A DNA stretch of 64,000 nucleotides from Bacteroidota bacterium (GTDB lineage Bacteria > Bacteroidota > Rhodothermia > Rhodothermales > UBA10348). A program made the position numbers and the translations under genes. Each line of letters starts with the position of its first letter. Position 1 is the stretch's first letter. The DNA lies in NCBI GenBank assembly GCA_022567305.1, contig JADFHF010000018.1:1-64000 (forward strand), written 5' to 3'. The notes under the pieces are model-generated. The model searched no databases. It was not told where the DNA came from and saw nothing but the letters and a program-made list of their open reading frames with translations. Of the stretch, positions 1 through 8,643 are shown one piece after another.

Positions 1-2
1 CG

Positions 3-296
3 ATGAAAACAGGGCGTGCGATTTTCATCTCTGGAAACGCTCGGCCTGTTTTGCTCAAACTTAAACCTTACTTCAAACGAAGAAAGCTTCGGCGCCGGTC
101 GGAGCTTCCCGTTCCTGTTGCCCGTGACGGCATGGAAGTCACACCCGTTGAGTACATAAAATTGCAGAGGAAGGCCGAGGTTACTCGTCCACTGCCCGCT
201 CTGCAGGATGATATAATCAATCGTAATGACGCAGACGAAACCGCTCTGCCACGTATAGCAACGGTAGGCCTTACTGGGAGCGCGGCGAAAGTGTAA
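3..296 (+). CDS. Hypothetical small basic protein, possibly 5'-truncated by the window edge
   Basis: A 97-residue reading frame beginning with ATG two bases inside the window, so the true start may lie outside. The N-terminal half is strongly basic (a KRRKLRRR run around residue 25) and the rest is polar, with no membrane segment or recognised domain. Its TAA overlaps the ATG of the next gene by one base (TAATG), so the two are probably translationally coupled. That coupling is the main reason to regard it as real. The partner is a DNA-binding protein at the edge of a likely integrated element, so an accessory role in that element is possible, but no function can be read from the sequence. 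Confidence 0.5.
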   Translation: MKTGRAIFISGNARPVLLKLKPYFKRRKLRRRSELPVPVARDGMEVTPVEYIKLQRKAEVTRPLPALQDDIINRNDADETALPRIATVGLTGSAAKV

Positions 297-766
297 TGAA
301 GGACGCGATTCTCATAGACCAGATTTCTACAGCCGAGCTCCGGGAGCTATTTCGGGGCATCGTTCAGCAGGAGAATGAAGAGCTCCGAAAAGAGGTGGCT
401 CTGTTAAGAGAGGAGATTCGTCTCGGTCGCAGGGTTATAACACATAGACAGGCCATTCATTATTTCGATTCAAGAGTTACGTCTGAAACGATTCTCGAAT
501 ATATCTGGTGGTGCGGATTACCCGCGAGCAAACGAGGCCGCCTGTGGTTCATCCAAATCGAAGATTTGTATGACTGGTTGCTTGGGAAAATAGGTTTTGA
601 ATCGGCGAAGACGACAGGCATTAAGAGGATTAGTCCACCCAGACACCTTCGCAACGTGAATGCCAGATCAAGTTCTGGTCACAGCCGGTTAGCTCGGCAT
701 GGAGAAAAGGAATCGGTTCCTACCGACGCGAGAGAGTTAAACGCGCAAAAAAATCGTCATCACTAG
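296..766 (+). CDS. Helix-turn-helix (excisionase/MerR-like) DNA-binding protein of a mobile element
   Basis: 156 residues. Residues about 10-45 form a charged helix with coiled-coil character (ENEELRKEVALLREE). Residues about 50-95 fit the HTH_17/excisionase fold: a helix, a recognition helix region, then the wing and closing segment GRLWFIQIEDLYDWL, which matches the usual GRRWRFRREDLDAWL type ending. The C-terminal 60 residues are basic and low in complexity. Small proteins with this N-terminal helix plus HTH are common accessory factors in Bacteroidota integrative elements. It ends 66 bases from the 3' end of tRNA-Ser, which fits an element edge. The DNA-binding call is fairly safe; the excisionase role is inference. 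Confidence 0.65.
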   Translation: MKDAILIDQISTAELRELFRGIVQQENEELRKEVALLREEIRLGRRVITHRQAIHYFDSRVTSETILEYIWWCGLPASKRGRLWFIQIEDLYDWLLGKIGFESAKTTGIKRISPPRHLRNVNARSSSGHSRLARHGEKESVPTDARELNAQKNRHH

Positions 767-790
767 CGTCACCAGTAGACAATTGATAAA

Positions 791-822
791 GCGCAAAGTT
801 CTATTTATATAGAACTTAGCGC
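791..822 (-). terminator. Long hairpin just past the tRNA-Ser 3' end
   Basis: Two 14-base arms (791-804 and 809-822) pair with a single mismatch around a 4-base loop. On the minus strand the hairpin follows the tRNA 3' end by about 10 bases and is followed by TTTATC, a weak U tract. It most likely ends the tRNA transcript. As a dyad at the junction between tRNA and element it could also be a recombinase or regulator site. Confidence 0.5.
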
Positions 823-832
823 TTGAGCATTG

Positions 833-921
833 CGGAGAGGGAGGGATTCGAACCCTCGGTACCCTGTTGAGAGTACGCTGGTTTAGCAAACCAGTGGTTT
901 CAGCCACTCACCCACCTCTCC
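833..921 (-). tRNA. tRNA-Ser (anticodon GCU)
   Basis: 89 nt on the minus strand. The 7-bp acceptor stem pairs GGAGAGG (915-921) with CCTCTCC (834-840), with discriminator G at 833 and no encoded CCA. The anticodon loop reads TTTGCTAAA, giving GCU (serine, AGC/AGU codons). A long variable arm, expected for tRNA-Ser, lies between the anticodon and T arms. The T arm reads GAGGGTTCGAATCCCTC (841-857). It lies downstream of atpG on the same strand. Its 3' end faces the 1-790 region, the usual geometry for integration into a tRNA gene. Confidence 0.97.
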
Positions 922-1002
922 GAGATAGCTGAAATGCGGGCCATAAATATAAACTTTTTACCGAATATCAAGCCGTCGGTTGCTCAAATCTCCTAAAAAA
1001 CC

Positions 1003-1926
1003 CTACGTCGACGCGAGGGCGTCAGCGCCGCTCGTGATTTCGATCAGCTCTCTCGTGATCGCATCCTGGCGAGCGCGGTTATAGGTGAGCTTGAGGTTAT
1101 TCAGCATTTCGTCGGCATTCGTCGTCGCGCTGTCCATGGCCACCATGCGCGCGCCCTGTTCCGCGGCATAGGACTCCAGAAGTGCACGCCAAACTATATA
1201 TCCGAGATAGAGCGGTATCAATGCATCCAGCGTCGAGCGGGCATCCGGTTCGAAAATAAAATCGACGGCGCGCCCCTCTTTCAACTCGGCCTGGTGTCCG
1301 ACCTGCGTTTCCATGACTGGCGTCATGAACTGCTCGCTCGGAATCGGGAGGAACGGCTCGACAATGCGGTTCTGAGAAATAGTGTTTTTGAACTCATTGT
1401 AAATGATATGAACGTCGTCCCATTTCTTCTCCTCATACCCTTCGCGCGCCAGCTGGCTTACCTGATGGGCGGTATCAAACGTGAGGTTATCGAATATTCC
1501 CCTGAAATCACCAACCAGGGAAAATCCGCGCTTCCCAAAGTACTTGTGACTTTTACGGCCAACGCAAAGAAGATGCAGCGAACCCGCATCCTGATGACTC
1601 TGATAACGCTCCCGGATGGTCTGCTCAGTCAGTTTGATGATATTCGAGTTGAAAGCTCCCGCTAGTCCTCGATCCGCCGCAATTACGACAAGCAACACGG
1701 CGTTGGTTTCGTTCCGAGGGTGAAACAGTGGATGCGAAAGTGGATCCAACTGACTTTTCAGGCGATTGGTGATCTCTCCAATCTTGTACGCATACGGACG
1801 GGTCTGAAAAATATTTTCCTGCGCCCGGCGCAGCTTCGCGGCAGCAACCATCTTCATCGCACGGGTCACCTGCTGGGTGTTTTTAACCGATGCGATTCGA
1901 TCCCGAATATCTCTAAGGCTTGCCAT
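1003..1926 (-). CDS. atpG: ATP synthase gamma subunit
   Basis: 307 residues, normal for the family. Gamma is the central rotor shaft that couples the c-ring to the alpha3beta3 head of F1. The N-terminal segment has the conserved DIRDRIASVKNTQQVTRAMKM helix region, and the C-terminal helix contains NADEMLNNLKLTYNRARQ followed by ITRELIEI. It is the last gene of the cluster, 41 bases after atpA, and no beta or epsilon gene follows. A separate atpDC pair elsewhere in the genome is the usual arrangement in Bacteroidota and is inferred here. Confidence 0.97.
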   Translation of the reverse strand: MASLRDIRDRIASVKNTQQVTRAMKMVAAAKLRRAQENIFQTRPYAYKIGEITNRLKSQLDPLSHPLFHPRNETNAVLLVVIAADRGLAGAFNSNIIKLTEQTIRERYQSHQDAGSLHLLCVGRKSHKYFGKRGFSLVGDFRGIFDNLTFDTAHQVSQLAREGYEEKKWDDVHIIYNEFKNTISQNRIVEPFLPIPSEQFMTPVMETQVGHQAELKEGRAVDFIFEPDARSTLDALIPLYLGYIVWRALLESYAAEQGARMVAMDSATTNADEMLNNLKLTYNRARQDAITRELIEITSGADALAST

Positions 1927-1967
1927 AGCGATGCGATTACACCGTTTCTCTCTTAGTTACAAGTAAC

Positions 1968-3563
1968 TCAACTCTCCTCCGTGTAAACAAGGACCATTTC
2001 TTCAGCTTCTTTGGCCAGAAGCTCTGCCACTTCATCCGACATCGCGCCGGTGTCGGCAATGGATTTCATCTGATCGCCGTGCTTCAGGTGCAATCGTTCG
2101 ATGAATTCTATTTCGAATTCGGAAATACGATTTACGGGTACTTGGTCGAGCAATCCGTGGGTAGTAACATAAATAATGGCGACTTGGTTTTCGACTGAAA
2201 CCGGTACGTACTGTCCCTGCTTCAGGATCTCCACCAGGCGTTCTCCTCTTCTGAGTTGCCGCTGCGTGGCCGGGTCCAAATCGGATCCGAACTTTGAAAA
2301 CGCTTCCAGCTCGCGAAACTGGGCGAGATCGATTCGAAGTGTTCCCGCTACTTTCTTCATCGCCTTGATCTGCGCGTTCCCGCCGACTCGGCTCACCGAG
2401 ATGCCAACGTTAACGGCCGGGCGAACACCCGCGTTAAAGAGTCCCGGCTCCAGGTAAATCTGTCCGTCCGTAATGGAGATCACGTTGGTCGGAATGTACG
2501 CAGATACGTCACCGGCCTGCGTCTCGATCACCGGCAGCGCCGTAAGTGACCCACCTCCCTTAACTTTTCCCTCCAAACACTCGGGAATATCATTCATCTT
2601 CTGCGCCACTTCGTCACTTCCAATCACCTTGGCAGCGCGCTCCAAAAGGCGGGAGTGGAGATAGAACACGTCTCCAGGGTAGGCTTCACGTCCGGGAGGA
2701 CGTCTCAAAAGCAGCGACACCTGTCGATAAGCCACCGCCTGCTTCGACAAATCGTCGTAGATGACGAGGGCATGGCGTCCGGTATCGCGGTATAGTTCTC
2801 CGATACATGCGCCCGCGTACGGGGCGATAAACTGAAGCGGTGCCGGAGACGAGGCTGACGCATTGACGATGACGGTGTATTCCATGGCGCCGTGCTCTTC
2901 CAGCGTCTTCTTTACCAGTGCGACGGTCGAATTCTTCTGCCCAATTGCTACATAAATGCAGAACACCGGCTTGTCCGTTTCGTGCGTCGACTTCTGATTG
3001 ATGATCGTGTCAATCAGAAGAGCGGTTTTACCGGTCTGGCGGTCTCCGATAACGAGCTCGCGTTGTCCACGGCCGATCGGCGTCATCGAATCGATCGCCT
3101 TGATTCCGGTCTGGAGGGGTTCTGACACCGGTTCGCGGTACACCACAGACGGAGCTTTTCGCTCGAGCGGCATTTCGTAGATTTCTCCTGAAATCGGACC
3201 CTGTCCGTCCATGGGTCGACCCAAGCCATCGACTACTCGACCGAGCATTTTTTCAGAAACCGGGATCGATGCGATCCGATTCGTGCGTCGAACCTCATCT
3301 CCTTCCTTGACTTCATCGACCTCGCCGAACAGCACGGCCCCAACGTTGTCTTCTTCCAGGTTCAATACCATTCCGGTGACGCCGCTCGAAGGGAAATCGA
3401 TCAGCTCGCCGGCCTGTACTTTCGACAAACCATAGATCCGGGCGATACCGTCTCCAACCTGGAGTACGGTGCCCACTTCATACACATCTGTTCCAGCCTC
3501 AAATCCGCCTAGCTCGCGCTTGAGAACTGCCGTGACTTCATCCGGTCGAATTGCCGTTGCCAT
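1968..3563 (-). CDS. atpA: ATP synthase alpha subunit
   Basis: 531 residues. This is the non-catalytic nucleotide-binding subunit of F1. The N-terminal beta-barrel is followed by the nucleotide-binding domain with Walker [11 protein letters not shown] (about residue 172) and the signature [14 protein letters not shown] near residue 380. It ends in the helical C-terminal domain. It lies between atpH and atpG in the standard order. The start ATG follows a GAAGGTACCAG stretch in a 71-base gap after atpH. It is slightly longer than the roughly 510 of E. coli because of an extended C-terminus. Confidence 0.98.
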   Translation of the reverse strand: MATAIRPDEVTAVLKRELGGFEAGTDVYEVGTVLQVGDGIARIYGLSKVQAGELIDFPSSGVTGMVLNLEEDNVGAVLFGEVDEVKEGDEVRRTNRIASIPVSEKMLGRVVDGLGRPMDGQGPISGEIYEMPLERKAPSVVYREPVSEPLQTGIKAIDSMTPIGRGQRELVIGDRQTGKTALLIDTIINQKSTHETDKPVFCIYVAIGQKNSTVALVKKTLEEHGAMEYTVIVNASASSPAPLQFIAPYAGACIGELYRDTGRHALVIYDDLSKQAVAYRQVSLLLRRPPGREAYPGDVFYLHSRLLERAAKVIGSDEVAQKMNDIPECLEGKVKGGGSLTALPVIETQAGDVSAYIPTNVISITDGQIYLEPGLFNAGVRPAVNVGISVSRVGGNAQIKAMKKVAGTLRIDLAQFRELEAFSKFGSDLDPATQRQLRRGERLVEILKQGQYVPVSVENQVAIIYVTTHGLLDQVPVNRISEFEIEFIERLHLKHGDQMKSIADTGAMSDEVAELLAKEAEEMVLVYTEES

Positions 3564-3634
3564 CTGGTACCTTCGTTTAACCTTTCCTTCTTAGTTGCCT
3601 AAATCTTTTCCTAGTTCGTTGCTCAAGTGACTGC

Positions 3635-4189
3635 CTAGTTCAGAGAAAGGTGGCCGGTCTCGAGTCTTTCCCTCAGCGACTGAAGCTGGTTTGAAAAACT
3701 ACCATCATAAACCGTGTCCCCTATTCGAACGACCAGACCTCCCATCAGGGATGCATCGACGGACGATTCAAGCCGAACGCTCTTCTGAATCATCCCCTCA
3801 ATCGTTGCAATCAATTCCTTCTCTTCTTCCTCCCCCATCGCTCGGGCCGCTCGAACCGAGACGTTGACCACTCCTCGTTGCTCATCGCGAAGCGCCATAT
3901 AGGCGCTCACGACTTCTAGAAGGGCGTACTCTCGCCGTTTATCAACCATGAGCAGCAAGAACTGAAGTGTCGTTTTTTCTACGCGCTCACCGAACAATTC
4001 GCTGACTACGGATGCCTTCTTCTCTCTCGATATCACCGGGGATTGGAAGAACTGCAAGAGTTCGCGGGACGCGTTCAGACTTTCACGAATCAATGCCACG
4101 TCGTCGTCAACCTGTTCAATGATTCCGAGTCCGTCGGCTTCTTCTTTCAGGGCCTTCGCATATCGTCGGGCTATGAGGACGTCACTCAT
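3635..4189 (-). CDS. atpH: ATP synthase delta subunit
   Basis: 184 residues, typical for the peripheral-stalk delta subunit (OSCP family) that ties subunit b to the top of F1. The N-terminus ARRYAKALKEEADGLG and the C-terminal segment SLMGGLVVRIGDTVYDGSF, followed by a terminal helix, are the two conserved family blocks. It sits 17 bases after atpF, so the two are co-transcribed. Nothing appears missing. Confidence 0.95.
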   Translation of the reverse strand: MSDVLIARRYAKALKEEADGLGIIEQVDDDVALIRESLNASRELLQFFQSPVISREKKASVVSELFGERVEKTTLQFLLLMVDKRREYALLEVVSAYMALRDEQRGVVNVSVRAARAMGEEEEKELIATIEGMIQKSVRLESSVDASLMGGLVVRIGDTVYDGSFSNQLQSLRERLETGHLSLN

Positions 4190-4206
4190 TTTCTATTCTC
4201 GCCCCG

Positions 4207-4716
4207 CTAATTCTTAGAAAGCGTGCTTAGAAAATCAGCGACAATCTTCTTTTGCCGTGATTCATCCAGATTCTCATTCAGGATCTTTTCGGCTGCGTTG
4301 ATCGCGAGATCAGCCACTTCCAGGCGGAGGGAGTCCAGTGCGGAATCTCTTTCGCGTTCGATCTCCTGCTTCGCCTGTTCCTGTAGAGTCAGAATTTGCG
4401 TTTTCGTGTTTGCTATTTCTTCGCTTCGCAAACGGTCGGCTGCTTCTCGGGCCTCGCGGATCAGACGTTGCCCTTCTGCTTCGGCCTCTTTTCTAGCCTT
4501 TGTGTTGTCTGCCTGAAGCTTTTTGGCTTCCGACAAGGCACGATCGGCCTGTTCCATCGACTCTGTGATCCGTTCTTCGCGCTCCGCGAGAGCGGTGGTA
4601 ATCGGTCCCCAGGCATATTTTTTCAGAACAAAGAGAAGCGCCAAAAAGGTAAAAGTAATCCATACGATCAGTCCAAGATTGGGCGCCAAAAGATCGGCTG
4701 CTATCAGCGGATTCAT
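4207..4716 (-). CDS. atpF: ATP synthase subunit b
   Basis: 169 residues. One membrane helix (residues about 13-33, LGLIVWITFTFLALLFVL) is followed by a long charged helix rich in E, A, K and R, the dimeric stator stalk. The family word WGPI follows the membrane segment. It lies between atpE and atpH. The gap before it (4717-4887) is unusually long for this operon and is AT-rich, with repeated CAGAA-type words, possibly an expression-tuning region since the c subunit upstream is needed in excess. Confidence 0.95.
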   Translation of the reverse strand: MNPLIAADLLAPNLGLIVWITFTFLALLFVLKKYAWGPITTALAEREERITESMEQADRALSEAKKLQADNTKARKEAEAEGQRLIREAREAADRLRSEEIANTKTQILTLQEQAKQEIERERDSALDSLRLEVADLAINAAEKILNENLDESRQKKIVADFLSTLSKN

Positions 4717-4887
4717 CTGTTCTTACCGTAGTTCGAATGAAGAAATCGTTCGGGCAATATTTTTTTCAGAAATATTTTCAGAATTTTTTTCCAGAATGGT
4801 GTCTTCCAGAATGGCGCCTAGAAACAGACTGGCCTTCCTGCTGGATGAGCCAACAGGTCATCTATTAATCTACGAGCCTGCCTTCAC

Positions 4888-5115
4888 CTATTTGAACACA
4901 AGAATGATGCAGATAACCAGGCCGAAGAGTGCAACGCCCTCAATAAGGGCAGCTGCAATAATCATCGTACCACGGATATCTCCGGTTGCCTCAGGCTGAC
5001 GAGCGATGCCGGCCATTGCGGGACCTGCTAGATGACCGATACCGATACCTGCGCCAAGAGCTACGAGCCCCGCGCCAAGACCAGCACCTAAATATGCCAA
5101 TGCTGTGGGATCCAT
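4888..5115 (-). CDS. atpE: ATP synthase subunit c (ring proteolipid)
   Basis: 75 residues forming a two-helix hairpin: a glycine-rich first helix (GAGLGAGLVALGAGIGIG), the polar loop RQPE at residues 39-42, and a second helix with the ion-carrying glutamate at residue 59 (AALIEGVALFG). The residue after the glutamate is glycine, not the serine or threonine of classic sodium-binding c subunits, so proton coupling is the better inference. It lies between atpB and atpF. Confidence 0.96.
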   Translation of the reverse strand: MDPTALAYLGAGLGAGLVALGAGIGIGHLAGPAMAGIARQPEATGDIRGTMIIAAALIEGVALFGLVICIILVFK

Positions 5116-5167
5116 AAGACGTAAATGTTTTCGTTAATGATTTCGAGTTAGGAGTGAATGTTATGCG

Positions 5168-6352
5168 TCATGATGTCAGGGATTCAACCGGAACCGCCGC
5201 TTCGACCAGCCGACCGAGATCGGATTCCCGATGATCCGGGACATGTTGATGATGCTCCTCAACCGCCATATTGATAAACAGCGCCGAAAGCATCGTGAAA
5301 ACGTAGGCCTGAATGGTTGCTATCAGAAGTTCAAGCAAATTGATAAACAGCGCGAAGCCGACGCTGATCGGCACAACGCCGAAACCGACAATCGGACCAA
5401 ACAAATTCGTGAAAGCAAAGATGAGTCCGATCAGGCTCAGAATGACCAGATGACCGGCGGTCATGTTGGCGAAGAGTCGGATCGCGAGCGCGAACGGTTT
5501 CGTAAACAAACCCATTATTTCTACGGGTATCAGAATGAGCTTTACGAAAACCGGAGCGTCTGGCGGCCAGAAAATGTGTTTCCAATAGTCCCTCGTTCCA
5601 CCAATCTGTGTAAGAATGAACGTGAACGAGGCCAGAACCGCCGTGACCATCAGGTTCGCCGTAGCTGTTGCTCCAAACGGAATCAGCCCCAACAGATTAC
5701 AGGTCAGGATGAAGAAGAAAACGCTAAGCAGGTATGGCAGGTATTTATCAGATTTTGCTCCAAGAACCGGTACCGCTATTTCGTCACGAATGTACATGAC
5801 GAGCGACTCGAACATGTTCTGGAAAAGGCCTTTCGGAGGTGTCTCTCTCCCGATTCCCCGTTGATACATTCGTGCCAGGCGAATGAAAATAAACGCCACG
5901 ATTAGTGCACTGAGCCATGCGAAAATCAGATGCTTGGTAAGAGAAAAATCGATCAGGATATGACCATTGTCTGGTTCGAGTTTCGCATCCAGTACGCTGT
6001 GGACACCTTCTTCCATTTTTGGCAGATAACCGCCGCGATCAATCGCTGAATCAGTGGAGCGGTACACCTCTACGCCGAACGATCCGTCATTTCCACGTAC
6101 AAGAAAGATCCGCGGGAGCTGAAGCTTGCCGATGGGTGTAAAGTCGAGGTAATACGAGTCGGAACCGTGGTGCACGGGATCCAGCTGCTCCTCCTCAGCC
6201 GCATGGTCTTCCGCCTCTGCTGCGATGTTGCCGACTTCCTGCTCCTCAGCATGCTGTTCGGCGTCCTGCATCGCAAAGCCTTCTCTCGCGGGAACTACGA
6301 GCAGGCTTGACAGGGTCAGAATCGCCAGAAGATTTTGCTTCTGGAGCTTCAT
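5168..6352 (-). CDS. atpB: ATP synthase subunit a with a long periplasmic N-terminal extension
   Basis: 394 residues, well above the roughly 270 of E. coli. An N-terminal signal-like hydrophobic segment (residues about 8-27) is followed by a highly acidic, histidine-containing stretch (about 30-60) and a soluble region to about residue 140, then the membrane domain. The essential arginine lies in KPFALAIRLFANMTAGH. Extended, signal-bearing subunit a proteins are typical of Bacteroidota and Chlorobi. The subunit forms the two half-channels against the c ring. It lies 29 bases after the AtpI-like gene. Confidence 0.95.
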   Translation of the reverse strand: MKLQKQNLLAILTLSSLLVVPAREGFAMQDAEQHAEEQEVGNIAAEAEDHAAEEEQLDPVHHGSDSYYLDFTPIGKLQLPRIFLVRGNDGSFGVEVYRSTDSAIDRGGYLPKMEEGVHSVLDAKLEPDNGHILIDFSLTKHLIFAWLSALIVAFIFIRLARMYQRGIGRETPPKGLFQNMFESLVMYIRDEIAVPVLGAKSDKYLPYLLSVFFFILTCNLLGLIPFGATATANLMVTAVLASFTFILTQIGGTRDYWKHIFWPPDAPVFVKLILIPVEIMGLFTKPFALAIRLFANMTAGHLVILSLIGLIFAFTNLFGPIVGFGVVPISVGFALFINLLELLIATIQAYVFTMLSALFINMAVEEHHQHVPDHRESDLGRLVEAAVPVESLTS

Positions 6353-6381
6353 GTTTTCGTTCTTGTTCTGAGTGAAGAGGC

Positions 6382-6699
6382 TTAGTGTTCGCTCGACTTC
6401 CTTTTTTCTGGAGATCCCTGTTGACGAAGAAGTATCACTACTTCGGTTGTCAAACCGATCAGAAAGACACCGAGAAACGCCGCAAGAAAAACAACTTGTT
6501 CAACCGGGGCCAAAGCAATAATGATTGCAATGGCTGCTACGGCAAAAAACAGACGCATGGCCATTCCCCCAATGATGACCGTAACGAAGGAGCGTTTGGT
6601 TTGCCGCAACGTAAGTCGCAGACTCAGGAACACCAGAAGTGCGTATATCCCTCCAATTCCTAGGCCAAGTACGGCACTGAACCAGAACCCTTCCTCCAT
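6382..6699 (-). CDS. AtpI-like small membrane protein of the ATP synthase operon
   Basis: 105 residues with about three to four hydrophobic segments (near residues 8-26, 38-60 and 66-88) and a charged C-terminus. A conserved-looking arginine is buried in GGMAMRLFFA. Its position between atpZ and atpB and its size match the AtpI/ATP synthase I family, thought to assist c-ring assembly or magnesium supply. Sequence similarity in this family is weak, so the call relies mainly on context and topology. Confidence 0.65.
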   Translation of the reverse strand: MEEGFWFSAVLGLGIGGIYALLVFLSLRLTLRQTKRSFVTVIIGGMAMRLFFAVAAIAIIIALAPVEQVVFLAAFLGVFLIGLTTEVVILLRQQGSPEKRKSSEH

Positions 6700-6849
6700 A
6701 CGGTGTTATTTCTTTTGGGCTCACGTAACCCGTCTGAATTTCAGCACCTAAACTACGTAGAAAGGGCCCTAACGGTGTCAGAAAGGCCGTGAATTATAAA
6801 TGAACGGAGCCAAAATCAGAGTGAAAAGTGAGTGAACGAAGGAGCCCGT

Positions 6850-7188
6850 TCACGTCTTGTCAGACTCCTTTTCCCCAGCCTCGTTTTTTCCGCCTTCGTT
6901 TGACATTTTCCTGGACATACGAGCCACTTGCATAAAGAAGGCCACCATCCCTATGGCTGATCCAATTAGAATGAACCAGGGTGCCGTATCCAGCCATCGG
7001 TCGAGCAGATATCCGGCCAACACGTAAACAAGCATCGATCCAGCCAGCTGAATGCCGAATCCAAGAGAAGGAGACCATTGCGCGAGGTCCGATTGCCAGG
7101 ATCTCTTTGCCTTTGTGCTTCGATTTTCGTCAGTTGGCAATGGAGGGGGGCCGATTTGGTGCCGGTAGCTTCGAAGCGGATCCTTCAT
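6850..7188 (-). CDS. atpZ: AtpZ/AtpI-family protein
   Basis: 112 residues with a polar N-terminus and two membrane helices (about 43-61 and 68-88). The family word GYLLDRWLDTAPWFILIG joins the helices, as in AtpZ (F0F1-ATPase-associated, proposed to help Mg/Ca handling and F0 assembly). The chosen ATG overlaps the bactofilin coding end by 59 bases. The next in-frame ATG lies inside the first helix, so either this overlap is real or a non-ATG start inside the N-terminus is used. A gap of about 150 bases follows before the AtpI-like gene. Confidence 0.85.
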   Translation of the reverse strand: MKDPLRSYRHQIGPPPLPTDENRSTKAKRSWQSDLAQWSPSLGFGIQLAGSMLVYVLAGYLLDRWLDTAPWFILIGSAIGMVAFFMQVARMSRKMSNEGGKNEAGEKESDKT

Positions 7189-7558
7189 CGAGGGCCTGGG
7201 CGCGTGACTTGTCGAGTTTACCCATCTCGCATTTTCCTTCGAACACCGCGCCTTCTTCCATTATGAGTCGAGACGTGCTGATTGAGCCTTCAACGCGGGC
7301 CGTTGCCTTAAGCACGAGGCGTCCCTTAACGACAATCTCTCCACTTACTTTACCAGAAATATCAGCGTCATTCGCATGAATGTCGCCTTCCACGACTCCG
7401 TCTTGGGCGATGATGGCTTTGCCGTCCACATGAAGAGCGCCTTTGACCCGACCACTGACACGGATATCGTCCTTAGCCCGTAAGGTGCCTTCAACTTCAG
7501 TACCCTCTGCGATCATATTGATCTGAGCCGGATCTGCTGGCGAATTCTTAGTTATCAT
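7130..7558 (-). CDS. Bactofilin (polymer-forming cytoskeletal protein)
   Basis: 142 residues. The centre (about 15-115) is the DUF583 right-handed beta-helix, seen as short repeats of hydrophobic and glycine residues (VEGTLRAKDDIRVSGRVKG, then VEGDIHANDADISGKVSGEI). The tails are short and disordered. Bactofilins polymerise without nucleotide and position cell-wall enzymes. Bactofilin and M23 peptidase genes are often neighbours; here the M23 gene is 6.3 kb upstream on the same strand, separated by the element at 7607-13896. It heads the ATP synthase cluster and overlaps atpZ. Confidence 0.93.
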   Translation of the reverse strand: MITKNSPADPAQINMIAEGTEVEGTLRAKDDIRVSGRVKGALHVDGKAIIAQDGVVEGDIHANDADISGKVSGEIVVKGRLVLKATARVEGSISTSRLIMEEGAVFEGKCEMGKLDKSRAQALDEGSASKLPAPNRPPSIAN

Positions 7559-7606
7559 AATACTCGACTGGTGCTCAACCGTTTAGACGTCCGGGGCTAA
7601 CTGATC

Positions 7607-7626
7607 ACATACCAATAACGTAATAA
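7607..7626. repeat. Left attachment repeat (copy of the M23 3' end)
   Basis: 20 bases, ACATACCAATAACRTAATAA, matching 13877-13896 at 19 of 20 positions. Read on the minus strand this copy encodes Y-Y-V-I-G-M and then TGA, the same six residues that end the M23 protein at the other copy, where the stop is TAA. The one mismatch falls in a tyrosine third position (TAC/TAT). The TGA would lie 46 bases upstream of the bactofilin start, a natural operon distance. This is therefore probably the original M23 gene end and the chromosomal half of an attachment site. Confidence 0.8.
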
Positions 7627-7745
7627 ATGAGATACTAACAGGAACAGTTGTGAATAGTCGAGAATTCGCTTGTAATAGCAGTATTTTTAGTATTCCCTTC
7701 TATTCTCGTCAATTCCAAGCTAAACACGTCAACCCGGAAGTCAAC

Positions 7746-8561
7746 ATGGCAAGAGTCAGTTTCTCTCTATGGAAAGGTAAGGTCTATCCGGTAATTCGCC
7801 ACAAAAGGCAGCGCAGCACTAAAGGTCTGCCAATAGAGCTGAAAAAAAGACTGGAATGAGAAAAAAGGGGTGGTTCGAAAGAGCCACCGCAGCCATGTGA
7901 AAATCAATGCGAAGATACAGGAGATCCGTGAGGCTGCCGAGGACGCCCTGTACGCTTCCATTTCCCCGAGTGGCCTGGATCTAAAAAATGTACTGCATTC
8001 ATTAGAAAGCAAATATGGAATCCCTCGGAGCAGTATAGACTTCATTGCTTTCTGTGAGGGTGTTATAGCCACCTACAAGGCCGCAGGGAAGGCGGGGACA
8101 GCAAATGTGTACGGCGAGAGTCCTCCGAGCCTTTCTGAGGGAGACGGGGCAGTATGAGTGCCTTCCTTTCTCCCGCCTTTCTCCGGAGCTAATGAGGTTG
8201 CGTCTAATAATGAAGAAGACTGAGAACGAGAAGAGTATGATTCTGCCCAAGCAGGCAGTACAGATCCTTGAAAGGTATCCCTCTAAGGGCATCATCTTCC
8301 CGATGCTGAGAGCCGATAAGATAGGTACAGCTGCTAAGGAGCTCCAGGAGAGGCGCACAGCCACGAGGACGATGAATAAAATGTTAAAGAGTAATAGGAA
8401 GAGCATCGGGAGTAGAGACACCATTGACCACGTCTCTTACGCGGCATTCTTTCGCGGACCACGTTCGAAAGAAGGGTTGGGCGGTATATGATATATCAAA
8501 GGCATTGGGTCACTCCAAGGTGTCTATTACAGAAAACTACTTGGTCTCCTTTCGAAGATAA
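7746..8561 (+). pseudogene. Tyrosine recombinase (integrase), frameshifted and internally deleted
   Basis: Pieces of one integrase lie in successive frames. 7746 begins MARVSFSLWKGKVYPV, the usual N-terminus of Bacteroidota recombinases. After a run of seven A bases the frame shifts to WNEKKGVVRKSHRSH and NAKIQEIREAAEDAL, then IAFCEGVIATYKAAGKAGTA (SAM-like core-binding domain). A second shift near 8110 gives LPFSRLSPELM. About 130 residues of the catalytic domain are then missing before LPKQAVQILERYP and IIFPMLR. A last shift near 8440 gives RHSFADHVRKKG and LGHSKVSITENYL, which carries the box-II arginine, the conserved histidine and the tyrosine nucleophile. The reading ends at TAA 8559-8561. 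Confidence 0.85.
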
Positions 8562-8643
8562 ATGGGGGTGATTGAGGAGGCGGTTCCAAAAGGCAAGATG
8601 CGATTCATAGCAGAGAGAAGCCTCTCAATACTGACGGAAAAAA

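Noticed and set aside
5231-5905. Long plus-strand open frame opposite atpB (and similar frames opposite atpG, lysS, the histidine kinase and the choice-of-anchor B gene)
   Set aside because: Composition mirrors the real gene on the other strand, no family words, no start context.
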